Source of the DNA: Phascolarctobacterium sp.
GTDB taxonomy: Bacteria > Bacillota > Negativicutes > Acidaminococcales > Acidaminococcaceae
Direction: 5' to 3'
DNA length: 64,000 bases
Assembly (NCBI GenBank): GCA_017467905.1
Contig: JAFUKD010000006.1
Span: 1 to 64,000 of the forward strand
Position 1 is the first letter of the stretch; each line of letters starts with the position of its first letter. Position numbers and translations under genes: made by a program. The notes under the pieces were generated by a model, which worked only from the letters and a program-made list of their open reading frames with translations, made no database searches and had not been told where the DNA came from. This document shows, piece after piece, positions 41,636 to 49,875 of this stretch.

Positions 41636-42718
41636 TTAAGCTGCCTGTGGGAGCATTAGTATTTTACTTTTGGGTTCAGCTTTATCGACACCTTCATCAA
41701 GAAGCACACCACCAATACGCTCAAGTTCTGTTGCCCTGTTGTAATCTTTTACGTCTTGGGAAGCACGAGTTACTGCATTGACAAGACCGAAGTGAGATAA
41801 ATCTCCACCTTTCATGAAGTGCATAAGAATAGAAGCGTTCTCTTGCCTGTTAAGGATATATCTATCACATAATAGGTCTACAGTTTTGATGGGGTCATCA
41901 CCAGTACTGATGCTTTTAGCCTTACGCATCTTATCTACGGTAAGTTGAAATTTTGCCTCATCTACTGCACAGCTTACAATATCCTGCACTTTCATGAAGT
42001 AAGCCTTGTCATCTGCAGCAAGGGTTGCATCAGAATAAAGTTCATATGCATTATCAGTGTTCTCAATCTGTCTGCCTGTATGATATTTCTTGTGAGAATA
42101 GTCCTTGCTAATCATGCCGTTCTTACATACCAGACGATAAACAAGCGGTTCAATCTTGAGTGCCCCTAAACCAATCTCACTGTTAGAAATGACAAAACCA
42201 GCTTGCACAACATCTCCTGTAGAGATTTCTGCTTTCAAGGTCTTGTTGATTACCTTTAAGTAGAGATGTGTTTCTGTAATGTCTTGGCTGATTACTTCAC
42301 AACCTTTCATCTGTGCTATTACAGGCAGAATATGGTCCACAAGTTCCAGATTATCCAATCTACGGTAACGGTCACTAAGAAATGCTCTAAGCTTCCCATC
42401 TAATGTACGAAGCATACGTTTTTGAGGATTACTCATAAACCAGCAGTTTACGTTCATATCCAGAAGCTGAGGTTGTTCGTTGAGCATTCTCTCATAATAC
42501 TTGAAGGGAATGTTGAGATAATCTGCTAACTGACGATGGGCAATATCAGATACATAGTAAGATAATACATCATTGCCTGTATTAACATTAATAACGCTAT
42601 TGCCTTTAATACTGTTAAAAGTAAGTAGGGAAGTGTCGGCAGACAAATCCTGCCTAGCTTCACGTTGACGGATGAGTTCTTCATAGAGCTTTTCGATACT
42701 TTTGATTCCTTGTTTCAT
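41636..42718 (-). CDS. DUF932/DUF945-like plasmid and phage protein
   Basis: 360 residues from the ATG with AAGGAGATG upstream. Characteristic segments: LADYLNIPFKYYERMLNEQP, LRTLDGKLRAFLSDRYRRLDN and LVCKNGMI. Members occur beside recombination genes on plasmids and integrative elements; the biochemical role is unknown. First gene of the operon ending at 39878, behind a leader with its own hairpins. Confidence 0.8.
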   Translation of the reverse strand: MKQGIKSIEKLYEELIRQREARQDLSADTSLLTFNSIKGNSVINVNTGNDVLSYYVSDIAHRQLADYLNIPFKYYERMLNEQPQLLDMNVNCWFMSNPQKRMLRTLDGKLRAFLSDRYRRLDNLELVDHILPVIAQMKGCEVISQDITETHLYLKVINKTLKAEISTGDVVQAGFVISNSEIGLGALKIEPLVYRLVCKNGMISKDYSHKKYHTGRQIENTDNAYELYSDATLAADDKAYFMKVQDIVSCAVDEAKFQLTVDKMRKAKSISTGDDPIKTVDLLCDRYILNRQENASILMHFMKGGDLSHFGLVNAVTRASQDVKDYNRATELERIGGVLLDEGVDKAEPKSKILMLPQAA

Positions 42719-42804
42719 GATATACATCTCCTTGATTTTAGATTTAGTTTTATATGTAAATAACGCTGGCAGTACTAGCCAGAGTTAGGATTTTAAACAT
42801 AAAA

Positions 42805-42832
42805 ACTCCTCAATGCTTTAGCATTGAGGAGT
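42805..42832 (-). terminator. Terminator-like hairpin in the DUF932 leader
   Basis: Minus-strand ACTCCTCAATGC, TAAA, GCATTGAGGAGT then TTTTT: a perfect 12-bp stem plus T run, 87 bp before the start codon. It could be an attenuator, or could insulate the operon from upstream transcription. Confidence 0.75.
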
Positions 42833-42857
42833 GATGCTATCTATGTTCCTATGTTCC

Positions 42858-42895
42858 GTTGCAAGGGCTTATGGTATAGCCATAAGCTTGCAAGT
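42858..42895 (-). promoter_or_regulatory. Leader hairpin before the attenuator
   Basis: CTTATGG, TATAG, CCATAAG flanked on both sides by TTGCAAG words. It would form in the same leader RNA just before the terminator hairpin, so an alternative fold is possible. No known riboswitch recognised. Confidence 0.4.
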
Positions 42896-43014
42896 TCTTA
42901 TCTATAATATATGTTCAAAGCAAATTACTTTTACTCATTTACTACCTAAATAGCTTATTTCTTCTTAATTACTCCTAACATACTATTAAATTAGTAAAGA
43001 GAGGAGGTAGTGTT

Positions 43015-43209
43015 ATGCTCAATTACGTACAAGTATCTAAAGCATTGCTTACTGTAACGGAAGCAGCATGTGTACTAAATTGTAGCACCTATCCAATCTA
43101 TGGACTTATACGAAGAGGCAAATTACCAGTAATTATGCGTGGCAAACGTTATCTTATCCCTGCTGAAGCATTACAGAAGTATATAAGCACTCATTGCGTT
43201 AAATACTAA
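43015..43209 (+). CDS. Helix-turn-helix excisionase-type protein A
   Basis: 64 residues: LLTVTEAACVLNCSTYPIYGLIRRGKLPVIMRGKRYLIPAEAL is the MerR/excisionase-like DNA-binding fold. GGAGG lies upstream. Divergent from the DUF932 operon; may be a regulator of it or a second directionality factor. Confidence 0.75.
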   Translation: MLNYVQVSKALLTVTEAACVLNCSTYPIYGLIRRGKLPVIMRGKRYLIPAEALQKYISTHCVKY

Positions 43210-43326
43210 TTTCTAAGATTAGTATATATTTTAGCTGATTAAATTTAGAGGCAATATGGAAATCATTAGATATGTATATTAAAGCTAACATAATCAGTAA
43301 AAAAACAATTGAGAGGAGATTTAATC

Positions 43327-43518
43327 ATGCTTAACGAATATAGTGAAATCTTAACGGTAGAAGATGTAATGGAGATATTAAACATTGGAAAGAACGCTGC
43401 CTATGACCTTTTTCGTAGCGGTGAGATAAAATGCTTTCGTTTGAAGAACCGCTGGAAAGTTCCAAAGCAAGCAGTTATTGATTATATTAACAATCAGTCT
43501 AAACTTTCCACACGATAA
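43327..43518 (+). CDS. Helix-turn-helix excisionase-type protein B
   Basis: 63 residues from the ATG with GAGGAGA upstream: ILTVEDVMEILNIGKNAAYDLFRSGEIKCFRLKNRWKVPKQAV, the same fold as protein A but only distantly similar. Directly upstream of the Fic operator region. Confidence 0.78.
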   Translation: MLNEYSEILTVEDVMEILNIGKNAAYDLFRSGEIKCFRLKNRWKVPKQAVIDYINNQSKLSTR

Positions 43519-43612
43519 GTTATCTGCATATAAACAATACTTATATATGCAGATAACTCCTCTTTTTCTTGATTATCTGCATATAATAATGCTAAAATAT
43601 ATGCAGATAATC
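43518..43612. promoter_or_regulatory. Two TTATCTGCATATA palindromes controlling Fic
   Basis: Inverted repeats (A)GTTATCTGCATATA/TATATGCAGATAAC(T) at 43518-43532 and 43544-43558, and GATTATCTGCATATA/TATATGCAGATAATC at 43571-43585 and 43598-43612. The second covers a promoter TTGATT-N17-TAAAAT (43570-43598). Such doubled long palindromes imply cooperative repression, possibly by the HTH tail of Fic itself. Confidence 0.7.
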
Positions 43613-43631
43613 CTAGTTAGGAGGCAATGCA

Positions 43632-44681
43632 ATGAGAGTTTTTGATTATTCATTTTTAGATAACGGATTACTTCCTGCAAATATAGTCAACTTCACTAGT
43701 AATATTGCTGTACTATCTACTAAAGCTATCGCACACAAAGCAGAGTACAAGCAAGTCTTTACTGAAATGGAAAATATCGCTAAGGTACAATCTGTTAAAA
43801 GTTCAAATGCTATTGAAGGGATAATAACAAGCGATGACCGTATAGCAGCCATCGTAAATCAAAACAGTGCACCGTTAAATCATGACGAGGCAGAAATTGC
43901 GGGTTATCGTGATGCTCTCAATCAGGTACACCTTAATTATCCTCATCTTAGCTTTAATGTAGATACGATATTGAAGCTACACAACATTATGTTATCTTAT
44001 GCAGGAACAGATTTTGCAGGCAAATTTAAAACTGAAGATAACGTAATTTTAGAAGTAGATGCTAAAGGGAAACGAAAAGTGCGATTCCGTCCAACACCAG
44101 CAAGTGAAACACTTGATGCAATGGAACAACTTGAGCTTGCTTATCTTGATGCAAGAGATAATCCTAGAATCAATCAATTGCTTTTGATTCCTTGTGTGAT
44201 ACTCGACTTTTTATGTATCCATCCGTTCCGTGATGGTAATGGTCGTATGTCTAGGTTGCTCACTTTATTGCTTCTATACAAAAATGGTTACGATGTAGGC
44301 AAATACATATCTTTTGAAGAGCAAATCAATAAAAATAAGATTTTTTATTATGAAGCCTTAAAAGATTCTTCTATGGGTTGGGCTGATAACAATAATAGCT
44401 ATTTCCCATTTATAGAAAATTTCCTGACTACACTTCATAGTTGTTATAAAGAACTAGATAAACGATTCGCTATAGTTAATAGCAAAAAAGTAACGAAAAA
44501 AACACGAATTGAAGCCACAGTTTTGAATACACTTGCTCCTATTTCTAAAGCTGAAATCTGTAAAATTCTTCCTGATGTTAGTCCTACAACTGTTGAAGCA
44601 GTTTTAGGTATTATGATTAAAAGTGGTCAAATAGAACGTATTGGTAGCGGTAGAGCTAGCAGATACATCAAAAAACAATAA
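43632..44681 (+). CDS. Fic-domain protein with winged-helix tail
   Basis: 349 residues. An N-terminal Fic_N-like region, the inhibitory helix motif SSNAIEG at 57-63 ([ST]xxxE[GN]), the active-site HPFRDGNGR at 197-205, and a C-terminal winged-helix segment (about 290-349, PISKAEICKILPDVSPTTVEAVL). Fic enzymes transfer AMP from ATP to target hydroxyls. All catalytic residues are present, so it should be active when inhibition is relieved. No separate antitoxin is needed because the inhibitory helix is internal. TAGGAGG precedes the ATG. Confidence 0.9.
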   Translation: MRVFDYSFLDNGLLPANIVNFTSNIAVLSTKAIAHKAEYKQVFTEMENIAKVQSVKSSNAIEGIITSDDRIAAIVNQNSAPLNHDEAEIAGYRDALNQVHLNYPHLSFNVDTILKLHNIMLSYAGTDFAGKFKTEDNVILEVDAKGKRKVRFRPTPASETLDAMEQLELAYLDARDNPRINQLLLIPCVILDFLCIHPFRDGNGRMSRLLTLLLLYKNGYDVGKYISFEEQINKNKIFYYEALKDSSMGWADNNNSYFPFIENFLTTLHSCYKELDKRFAIVNSKKVTKKTRIEATVLNTLAPISKAEICKILPDVSPTTVEAVLGIMIKSGQIERIGSGRASRYIKKQ

Positions 44682-44696
44682 TTATTCAACTCAACC

Positions 44697-44734
44697 AATC
44701 AGCACCACCCGTAAAACGGGTGGTGCTGATTTTC
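44697..44734 (+). terminator. Terminator of fic, identical to an IS200 end hairpin
   Basis: AATCAGCACCACCCGT, AAA, ACGGGTGGTGCTGATT then TTTTC. The first 28 bases are identical to 16507-16534 beside the IS200 relic, so this is probably a solo IS end now acting as a terminator. Confidence 0.8.
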
Positions 44735-45091
44735 TCAATATTTCACAAGTATATATCTGTAGTAATGAACCTCTCCACATGAATCTGCCCATACAAAACC
44801 ATTAACAACTACATTAACCTTTTCTTTAATTATTCATCCCAAAGACTCCTTTGGCAAAAAACTGAGGGAGTATTTTGCTGTTTTGCACAAAAACTAAGGG
44901 AACTTTTATCATTTCTACACAAAAGTCGGAAAATATCTGTTTTTTGTGTAGAACTTCTGTCTATTTAATCATCTGTTAATTGAAATGATAATAACTTTTC
45001 AAGCTGTTCGCTTGATAAATTTTTCATTTCACGCTATACTTTTATCGAACGTTATTTTGTTTTTGTTTCAAGTTTGCGAAAGCGTGATTTC
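44735..45091. other. Gene-free region upstream of the Y-family polymerase
   Basis: About 350 bp with no gene. It holds an inverted repeat TTCTACACAAAA/TTTTGTGTAGAA (44913-44924, 44943-44954) and three loosely similar stretches near 44851, 44881 and 44912 (CAAAAAACTGAGGGAG, CAAAAACTAAGGGAAC, CAAAAGTCGGAAAAT). CGAACGTTA occurs at about 45047, but one such match is expected by chance. No clear LexA box. Confidence 0.5.
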
Positions 45092-46333
45092 ATGAGAACC
45101 ATCTTACACATTGATATGAATAACTTTTATGCCTCTGTAGAATGTCTTTACCGTCCAGAGATTAGGCTTCTACCTGTCGCAGTTGCCGGAGACCCGTTGA
45201 ATCGCCATGGCATTATCCTCGCAAAGAATATTCTTGCAAAAAAGTTAGGCGTTAAAACGGGAGAAGCTATATGGGAAGCAAAAATTAAAGCTCCTGACCT
45301 CGTTACGGTTCCACCGGACTTTCGTAAATACTTAAGATTTTCTCGCTTTGCTCGCCAAATACTATATGATTATACAGACCAAATAGAGCCTTTTGGCATT
45401 GACGAAAACTGGATAGACGTTACCGGTTCCACTTTACTTTGTGGTGATGGTTCTGCTATCGCTAACTCTATTCGTTTAAGGATAAAACAAGAGTTAGGAA
45501 TTACTGCAAGCATCGGAGTATCTTTCAACAAAATCTTTGCTAAACTTGGTTCTGATATGAAGAAACCTGATGCCGTAACACTAATACCTCACGATAAGTT
45601 TAAAGATATAGTTTGGCAACTACCGGTATCAGAACTGCTCTATGTTGGAAAATCAACACAGAGAAAACTTAATGCCAGAGGTATTCTTACTATAGGAGAT
45701 TTAGCCCAATATCCGGTTGAATCACTAGTCGGAATGCTTGGCAAATGGGGCGAGGTTCTTTCTTTGTTTGCCAATGGTAAAGATACTTCTCCTGTACGAA
45801 AATTAAATGAATCCAGTGCAGTCAAAAGTATTGGTAACGGTACAACTTGTCCAAGAGATTTGATAAATAACCACGATGTAAAACTTGTTTTCACCGTCTT
45901 AGCTGAATCGGTAGCAGCAAGGCTCCGAGACTATGGTTTGAAATGCATGGGAGTACAAATCTATCTTAGGGATAATAACCTGTCTTCAGTTACAAGGCAA
46001 AAGAAATTAAAGAAACCGACATATCTAAGCACTGATATCTTAGATGCTGCCATGGAACTTTTGATAGCTAATTACAGTTGGCTAAATCCACTTCGCTCTG
46101 TTGGAATAAGAGCCATAGACCTTGTAACCGAAAACAGTTATATGGAACTTTCGCTCTTTGATGATAACGAGAAAATAATTCAGCAAGAAAACCTTGCACA
46201 CACCATTGATGCTTTAAGAAGTCGCTTTGGGCATGACTCTATAATAAGAGCCTCATGCCTTCTAGATTCGTCTTTGACAAGCTTTAATCCCAAAGAAGAC
46301 CATACCATACACCCTGTTTCTTATTTCCGTTAG
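45092..46333 (+). CDS. Y-family translesion DNA polymerase (DinB/UmuC type)
   Basis: 413 residues from the ATG beginning MRTILHIDMNNFYASVE. Catalytic acidic residues lie in HIDMNNFYASVE and FGIDENWIDVTGS. Fingers/thumb HhH region GKSTQRKLNARGILTIGDLA. C-terminal little-finger domain. A TTG 18 bases upstream is a less likely start. It copies damaged templates and is often carried on mobile elements. Followed within 12 bp by a small conserved partner gene. Confidence 0.92.
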   Translation: MRTILHIDMNNFYASVECLYRPEIRLLPVAVAGDPLNRHGIILAKNILAKKLGVKTGEAIWEAKIKAPDLVTVPPDFRKYLRFSRFARQILYDYTDQIEPFGIDENWIDVTGSTLLCGDGSAIANSIRLRIKQELGITASIGVSFNKIFAKLGSDMKKPDAVTLIPHDKFKDIVWQLPVSELLYVGKSTQRKLNARGILTIGDLAQYPVESLVGMLGKWGEVLSLFANGKDTSPVRKLNESSAVKSIGNGTTCPRDLINNHDVKLVFTVLAESVAARLRDYGLKCMGVQIYLRDNNLSSVTRQKKLKKPTYLSTDILDAAMELLIANYSWLNPLRSVGIRAIDLVTENSYMELSLFDDNEKIIQQENLAHTIDALRSRFGHDSIIRASCLLDSSLTSFNPKEDHTIHPVSYFR

Positions 46334-46345
46334 GAGATGATTTTA

Positions 46346-46576
46346 ATGCCTAGAATCAAACTCGATATAGTAGTAAGACATACGCCCGAAGGCAAATGTA
46401 TCCCCATAAAGATTCTATGGGAAGATGGCAGACACTTCTATATCGACAAAGTAATAGACATAAGAAAAGCCGCCGCACTCAAGTGCGGTGGCATAGGTAT
46501 TCGTTACATTTGTAAAATTTGTAATAAAGAAGTAGCTATTTTTGATGAGGAAGGTAGCTGGTTTATTGAAAAGTAA
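46346..46576 (+). CDS. Small conserved partner of the Y-family polymerase
   Basis: 76 residues from the ATG with GGAGATGA upstream. Begins PRIKLDIVVRHTPEGKCIPI and contains WEDGRHFYIDKVIDIRKAA and CKICNKEVAIFDEEGSWFI. A small all-beta domain with a CKIC pair. My recollection is that similar small proteins follow umuC-type genes in other anaerobic Firmicutes; function unknown. Confidence 0.7.
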   Translation: MPRIKLDIVVRHTPEGKCIPIKILWEDGRHFYIDKVIDIRKAAALKCGGIGIRYICKICNKEVAIFDEEGSWFIEK

Positions 46577-46606
46577 AATAGCCGTTACAATAAAGTAACG
46601 GCTATT
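46577..46606. terminator. Bidirectional terminator after the polymerase operon
   Basis: AATAGCCGTTAC, AATAAA, GTAACGGCTATT, 12-bp perfect stem between convergent genes. Confidence 0.85.
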
Positions 46607-46612
46607 AAAACA

Positions 46613-46843
46613 TTATTTTTTATGTATTGCTACGCCTTCTGCAATAAAGCTTTGTAAGCATGATTCCATTCGTTTTCTACCAAAAGTTTTTTCAAACTTA
46701 CGGTAATCACTTAACCATTCTATCATCCACACTAGATTGGCATAAAACTCTTCTGTTACCTCATAATCATCACTTAAATCCTTTTTAATAATGTCCTTAG
46801 CCATTAAACTAATAGTTTTTGTTTTGTGATCTACTGTTATCAT
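46613..46843 (-). CDS. Small unknown acidic protein
   Basis: 76 residues; MITVDHKTKTISLMAKDIIKKDL start and a helical remainder with FYANLVWMIEWLSDYRKFEKTFG. Not recognised. A GGAGATAG ribosome site supports it. Lone gene inside the right arm of the element. Confidence 0.55.
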   Translation of the reverse strand: MITVDHKTKTISLMAKDIIKKDLSDDYEVTEEFYANLVWMIEWLSDYRKFEKTFGRKRMESCLQSFIAEGVAIHKK

Positions 46844-46970
46844 GAAACTATCTCCTTTGTAAAATATTTAGTCGTTTTACTGACCTGGGTTCATAATAAA
46901 CTATTAGAAACTTAAGCGAAATAGAGACATTTTGTTAAAAACCGGCAAAACATGACGTCATTTTGATTTC

Positions 46971-47483
46971 TTAATGCAATCTATTATATTCTTCTATCAA
47001 ATCTCTATTATCAAGGGATAATATTGGACTTAAACCAAAGTACATTAGTACATATGATGTAGCTCTCTTTATTCTAATCAATTCTCTCTTATCGATATCT
47101 AATTTCCCAACACCATCGTAACAACTAACAGTATTTATTGCGAAGTGAATGTGCTTTTGAGTAGGGTTATCAAGATGAATTCCATAACAAACTTGATAGC
47201 CATTAGGTAATATTTTACACACCTCAAAAGCTATCAACTCCAATTTATTGTCATCCAAAATACAACTTTCGCATTCGCTAAAAGAAATAACTATACTCAA
47301 AAACATTCTGCCATAATTTTTCCCTTGTAAGATTTTTACTAATTCCATTTCTTGTAATGCTATATCTGGATTATCCGACACTCCATACCCACCAAAAACA
47401 GCTTTTTTTTGCACATCTGCCAAATACTTAATTTCCTCATCCAACGTTTTAGGGCTAGATGAATACAATATCAATACTGCCAT
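46971..47483 (-). CDS. Short relaxase-like protein (mobilization)
   Basis: 170 residues from the ATG after GGGGGGATGGAT. It contains GIHLDNPTQKHIHFAINTV, which matches relaxase motif III (H-x-D...H-x-H...N) with its metal-binding histidines, followed by a short basic helix. It is much shorter than usual relaxases and has no helicase or primase tail. A candidate catalytic Tyr lies near the N-terminus (LYSSSP). Immediately downstream of an RHH gene, as in mob operons. Could be a minimal or decayed relaxase. Confidence 0.6.
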   Translation of the reverse strand: MAVLILYSSSPKTLDEEIKYLADVQKKAVFGGYGVSDNPDIALQEMELVKILQGKNYGRMFLSIVISFSECESCILDDNKLELIAFEVCKILPNGYQVCYGIHLDNPTQKHIHFAINTVSCYDGVGKLDIDKRELIRIKRATSYVLMYFGLSPILSLDNRDLIEEYNRLH

Positions 47484-47497
47484 ATCCATCCCCCCAA

Positions 47498-47884
47498 TCA
47501 GTTAATAGATATATTCTTATTTTTGCTGTGCTTAACTTTGTAATAAGCTTTATTTTTTCTGTTATTTTCTTTATATTTAACCATTTGATAAGCTGAATCA
47601 TCAAAAGGCTCGTATAGCTTTATTGCTACATCATCAAGATTCTCTTCAAACTTACTTACCTGCTCGCCAAGAATCTTCAATTGCTTTACTTCTCGCCTTA
47701 GTTCGTAGACATTTCTAATAATTTCTATACCACATTCAACATTCACTATTTTTAAATTTCTAAGCGCACAATTTACAATTTCTGTTTGAGATAATCCAGT
47801 CCTTTCTGCTTCCTGCTTTAAAATTTTACTAGCGCAATTATCTAACATAAAAGTGCTCTTGATTTTTGTTTTTTTAATACTCAT
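47498..47884 (-). CDS. MobC-like ribbon-helix-helix relaxosome accessory protein
   Basis: 128 residues. The N-terminus has an RHH-like segment (STFMLDNCASKILKQEAERTGLSQTEIVNCALRNL), then a helical region (YELRREVKQLKILGEQVSKFEENL) and a basic tail. Fits mobilization accessory proteins that bind near oriT. Upstream lies a palindrome that overlaps its ribosome site. Confidence 0.65.
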   Translation of the reverse strand: MSIKKTKIKSTFMLDNCASKILKQEAERTGLSQTEIVNCALRNLKIVNVECGIEIIRNVYELRREVKQLKILGEQVSKFEENLDDVAIKLYEPFDDSAYQMVKYKENNRKNKAYYKVKHSKNKNISIN

Positions 47885-47896
47885 AATAAAACACTC

Positions 47897-47919
47897 CTGT
47901 AATTTAAATTTAATTACAG
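47897..47919. promoter_or_regulatory. Palindrome upstream of the MobC-like gene
   Basis: CTGTAATT, TAAATTT, AATTACAG; 13 bp before the start codon and overlapping the ribosome site. Candidate autoregulatory operator or oriT arm. Confidence 0.5.
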
Positions 47920-48054
47920 ATATGTTATTATTGTGGTAGAAAAAAACTTTACTTAATCTAATATGAACTCAAATAAGCTCATTTAACTAACTCTAAATAT
48001 AGCCTTTTGTATGTACGCAATTATTGATAATATTTTTTTAGATATTAATGGCAT

Positions 48055-48073
48055 TCGTGCAAAATTCGTGCAA
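48055..48073. repeat. Integrase arm-type repeats, right end
   Basis: TCGTGCAA at 48055-48062 and 48066-48073, the same word and 11-bp period as at 8346-8365, in the same orientation, about 140 bp inside the attR core. Confidence 0.75.
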
Positions 48074-48212
48074 ATATGTGAAACAATGTGCAATATTATG
48101 TTATTTTAAGTGCATTCTAAAGCATTATCTGACACTATCAAAAAACCTCAAAAACCGCATAAACACTGGTGTTTCAGGCATTCTCTGACAGGAACAAAAA
48201 GCCGAAACATCG

Positions 48213-48258
48213 GCCTCCGGAGCGTAAGATACCAGTTCGATTCTGGTAGAGGCGACCA
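48213..48258 (+). pseudogene. 3' half of the split tRNA-Arg(CCG) gene; attR
   Basis: Begins with the core GCCTCCGGAGC (48213-48223), then GTA of the anticodon 3' strand, variable loop, T arm ACCAG-TTCGATT-CTGGT, acceptor AGAGGCG, discriminator A and CCA. Upstream sequence does not fold as a tRNA. It pairs perfectly with 8222-8261. Confidence 0.9.
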
Positions 48259-48269
48259 TGTAATGACAA

Positions 48270-48308
48270 AACTCCCCGCTGCCTTTCGGTAACGGGGAGT
48301 TCCTTTTT
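48270..48308. terminator. Original tRNA-Arg terminator, also serving guaB
   Basis: AACTCCCCG...CGGGGAGTT followed by CCTTTTT on the plus strand, 12 bp after the tRNA 3' half. It has stayed with the 3' half and lies convergent with guaB. Confidence 0.85.
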
Positions 48309-48322
48309 CAGTTAAGCTTTAA

Positions 48323-49834
48323 TCAACGGGGGAAATCGTTGTTCATATTATCTCTTACAACAACGTCATGTGCTCCGCCTTCAACCAAGGAAGTAGCAGA
48401 AATCAAAGTGATTTTAGCTTTTTGTTGAAGCTCAGGAATATTCAGCGCGCCGCAGTTGCACATAGTAGAACGAACTTTGCTCAAGGACAGGTTAACATTA
48501 TCCTTCAAGCTGCCTGCATAGGGAACGTAGGAGTCAACACCTTCTTCGAAGGAAAGCTTGGAAGCGCCACCCATGTCATAGCGTTGCCAGTTACGCGCAC
48601 GGCTGGAGCCTTCGCCCCAATATTCTTTCATGTAGTTACCATTGATGTTAACCTTTTTAGTCGGGCTTTCGTCAAAACGTGCGAAGTAACGACCAAGCAT
48701 CATAAAGTCAGCACCCATTGCAAGAGCAAGAGTCATGTGGTAATCATATACGATGCCGCCGTCAGAGCAGATGGGTACATAAATACCGGTTTCTTCAAAG
48801 TATTCGTCACGAGCCTTAGCAACATCAATCAAAGCAGTTGCTTGACCGCGACCGATACCTTTTTGTTCGCGGGTAATACAAATGGAACCGCCGCCAATAC
48901 CAACTTTAATGAAGTCAGCACCTGCTTCTGCCAAGAAGCGGAAGCCTTCGGCGTCAACTACGTTGCCTGCACCAACCTTAACACTGTCGCCATAATGTTC
49001 GCGAATCCAGTCCAAGGTAATTTTTTGCCAAGCGCTGTAGCCTTCGGAAGAGTCAATGCACAGTACGTCGCAGCCAGCTTCAACCAAAGCGGGTACACGT
49101 TCAGCATAGTCGCGGGTGTTAATGCCAGCACCTACGATATGGCGTTTTTGGTCATCCAAAAGTTCCAGAGGATATTCTTTGTGAGTAAGATAATCTTTGC
49201 GGAATACCATGTAGAGCAAACGGCCTTCATCATCAATGATGGGCAGAGTGTTCAGCTTGTTTTCCCAAATGATGTCGTTAGCTTCTTGCAGGGTGGTGTC
49301 CTTGCCGGCAACAATCATTTTTTCGATAGGAGTCATGAATTCCTTAACTTTGGTATCCATGCTCATACGGCTGGGGCGATAGTCACGGCTGGTAACGATA
49401 CCTTCCAATTTACCGTTAACAGTGCCATCAGAAGTAACAGCAACGGTGGAGTGACCGGTGCGTTCTTTCAGCGCGATGATATCAGCCAAAGTGCTGTCCG
49501 GACGGATATTGGAATCGCTGCTTACGAAACCTGCGCGATGGCCTTTAACACGAGCAACCATTGCAGCTTCGTCTTCGATGGATTGGGAACCATAGATGAA
49601 GGAAATGCCACCCTCTTTGGAAAGAGCAACAGCAAGTTTCTCACCGGAAACGGATTGCATGATTGCAGATACCATGGGGATATTCATAGTAATGGCAGAT
49701 TGTTCACCTTTTTTGAATTTTACCAGCGGAGTACGCAAATCAACATTAGTGGGAATGCATTTTTCAGAAGAATAACCAGGCACTAAAAGATACTCACTAA
49801 AAGTATGTGCCGGCTCATCATAATAAAAAGCCAT
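48323..49834 (-). CDS. guaB: IMP dehydrogenase
   Basis: Oxidises IMP to XMP. 503 residues from the ATG of [21 protein letters not shown]; a GTG 63 bases upstream (49897) would overlap purD. Two CBS domains (about 100-215) are inserted in the barrel. The catalytic Cys loop is [20 protein letters not shown], and the later flap reads [18 protein letters not shown]. Belongs to the longer ~500-residue group common in anaerobes. Last gene of the purE operon. Confidence 0.95.
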   Translation of the reverse strand: MAFYYDEPAHTFSEYLLVPGYSSEKCIPTNVDLRTPLVKFKKGEQSAITMNIPMVSAIMQSVSGEKLAVALSKEGGISFIYGSQSIEDEAAMVARVKGHRAGFVSSDSNIRPDSTLADIIALKERTGHSTVAVTSDGTVNGKLEGIVTSRDYRPSRMSMDTKVKEFMTPIEKMIVAGKDTTLQEANDIIWENKLNTLPIIDDEGRLLYMVFRKDYLTHKEYPLELLDDQKRHIVGAGINTRDYAERVPALVEAGCDVLCIDSSEGYSAWQKITLDWIREHYGDSVKVGAGNVVDAEGFRFLAEAGADFIKVGIGGGSICITREQKGIGRGQATALIDVAKARDEYFEETGIYVPICSDGGIVYDYHMTLALAMGADFMMLGRYFARFDESPTKKVNINGNYMKEYWGEGSSRARNWQRYDMGGASKLSFEEGVDSYVPYAGSLKDNVNLSLSKVRSTMCNCGALNIPELQQKAKITLISATSLVEGGAHDVVVRDNMNNDFPR

Positions 49835-49875
49835 CGTCTCATCATCCTTTACTTTAATTTTATATTTTTTATATT

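Larger units (their letters stand above)
42719..43014. other. Structured leader and intergenic region upstream of DUF932
   Basis: About 300 bp without a gene. It contains two hairpins in the leader of the minus-strand operon (42805-42832 and about 42858-42895) and the start region of a divergent HTH gene. GGAGG precedes that gene at about 43003. Confidence 0.6.
47885..48212. other. Right-end noncoding region of the element
   Basis: About 330 bp without a gene: a palindrome at 47897-47919, the arm-type repeats at 48055-48073, a further TGTGCAA at about 48088, and the sequence leading to the attR core. AT-rich. oriT, if present, should lie here. Confidence 0.6.

Noticed and set aside
44960-45091. 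LexA/SOS box upstream of the Y-family polymerase
   Set aside because: CGAACGTTA occurs, but without the inverted GTTCG half at the required spacing; one such 9-mer in 64 kb is expected by chance.
48110-48292. 60-codon plus-strand frame across the attR site
   Set aside because: Runs through the tRNA half and its terminator; no ribosome site.
48368-49786. Long plus-strand open frame opposite guaB (472 codons)
   Set aside because: Shadow of a well-supported IMP dehydrogenase on the other strand.
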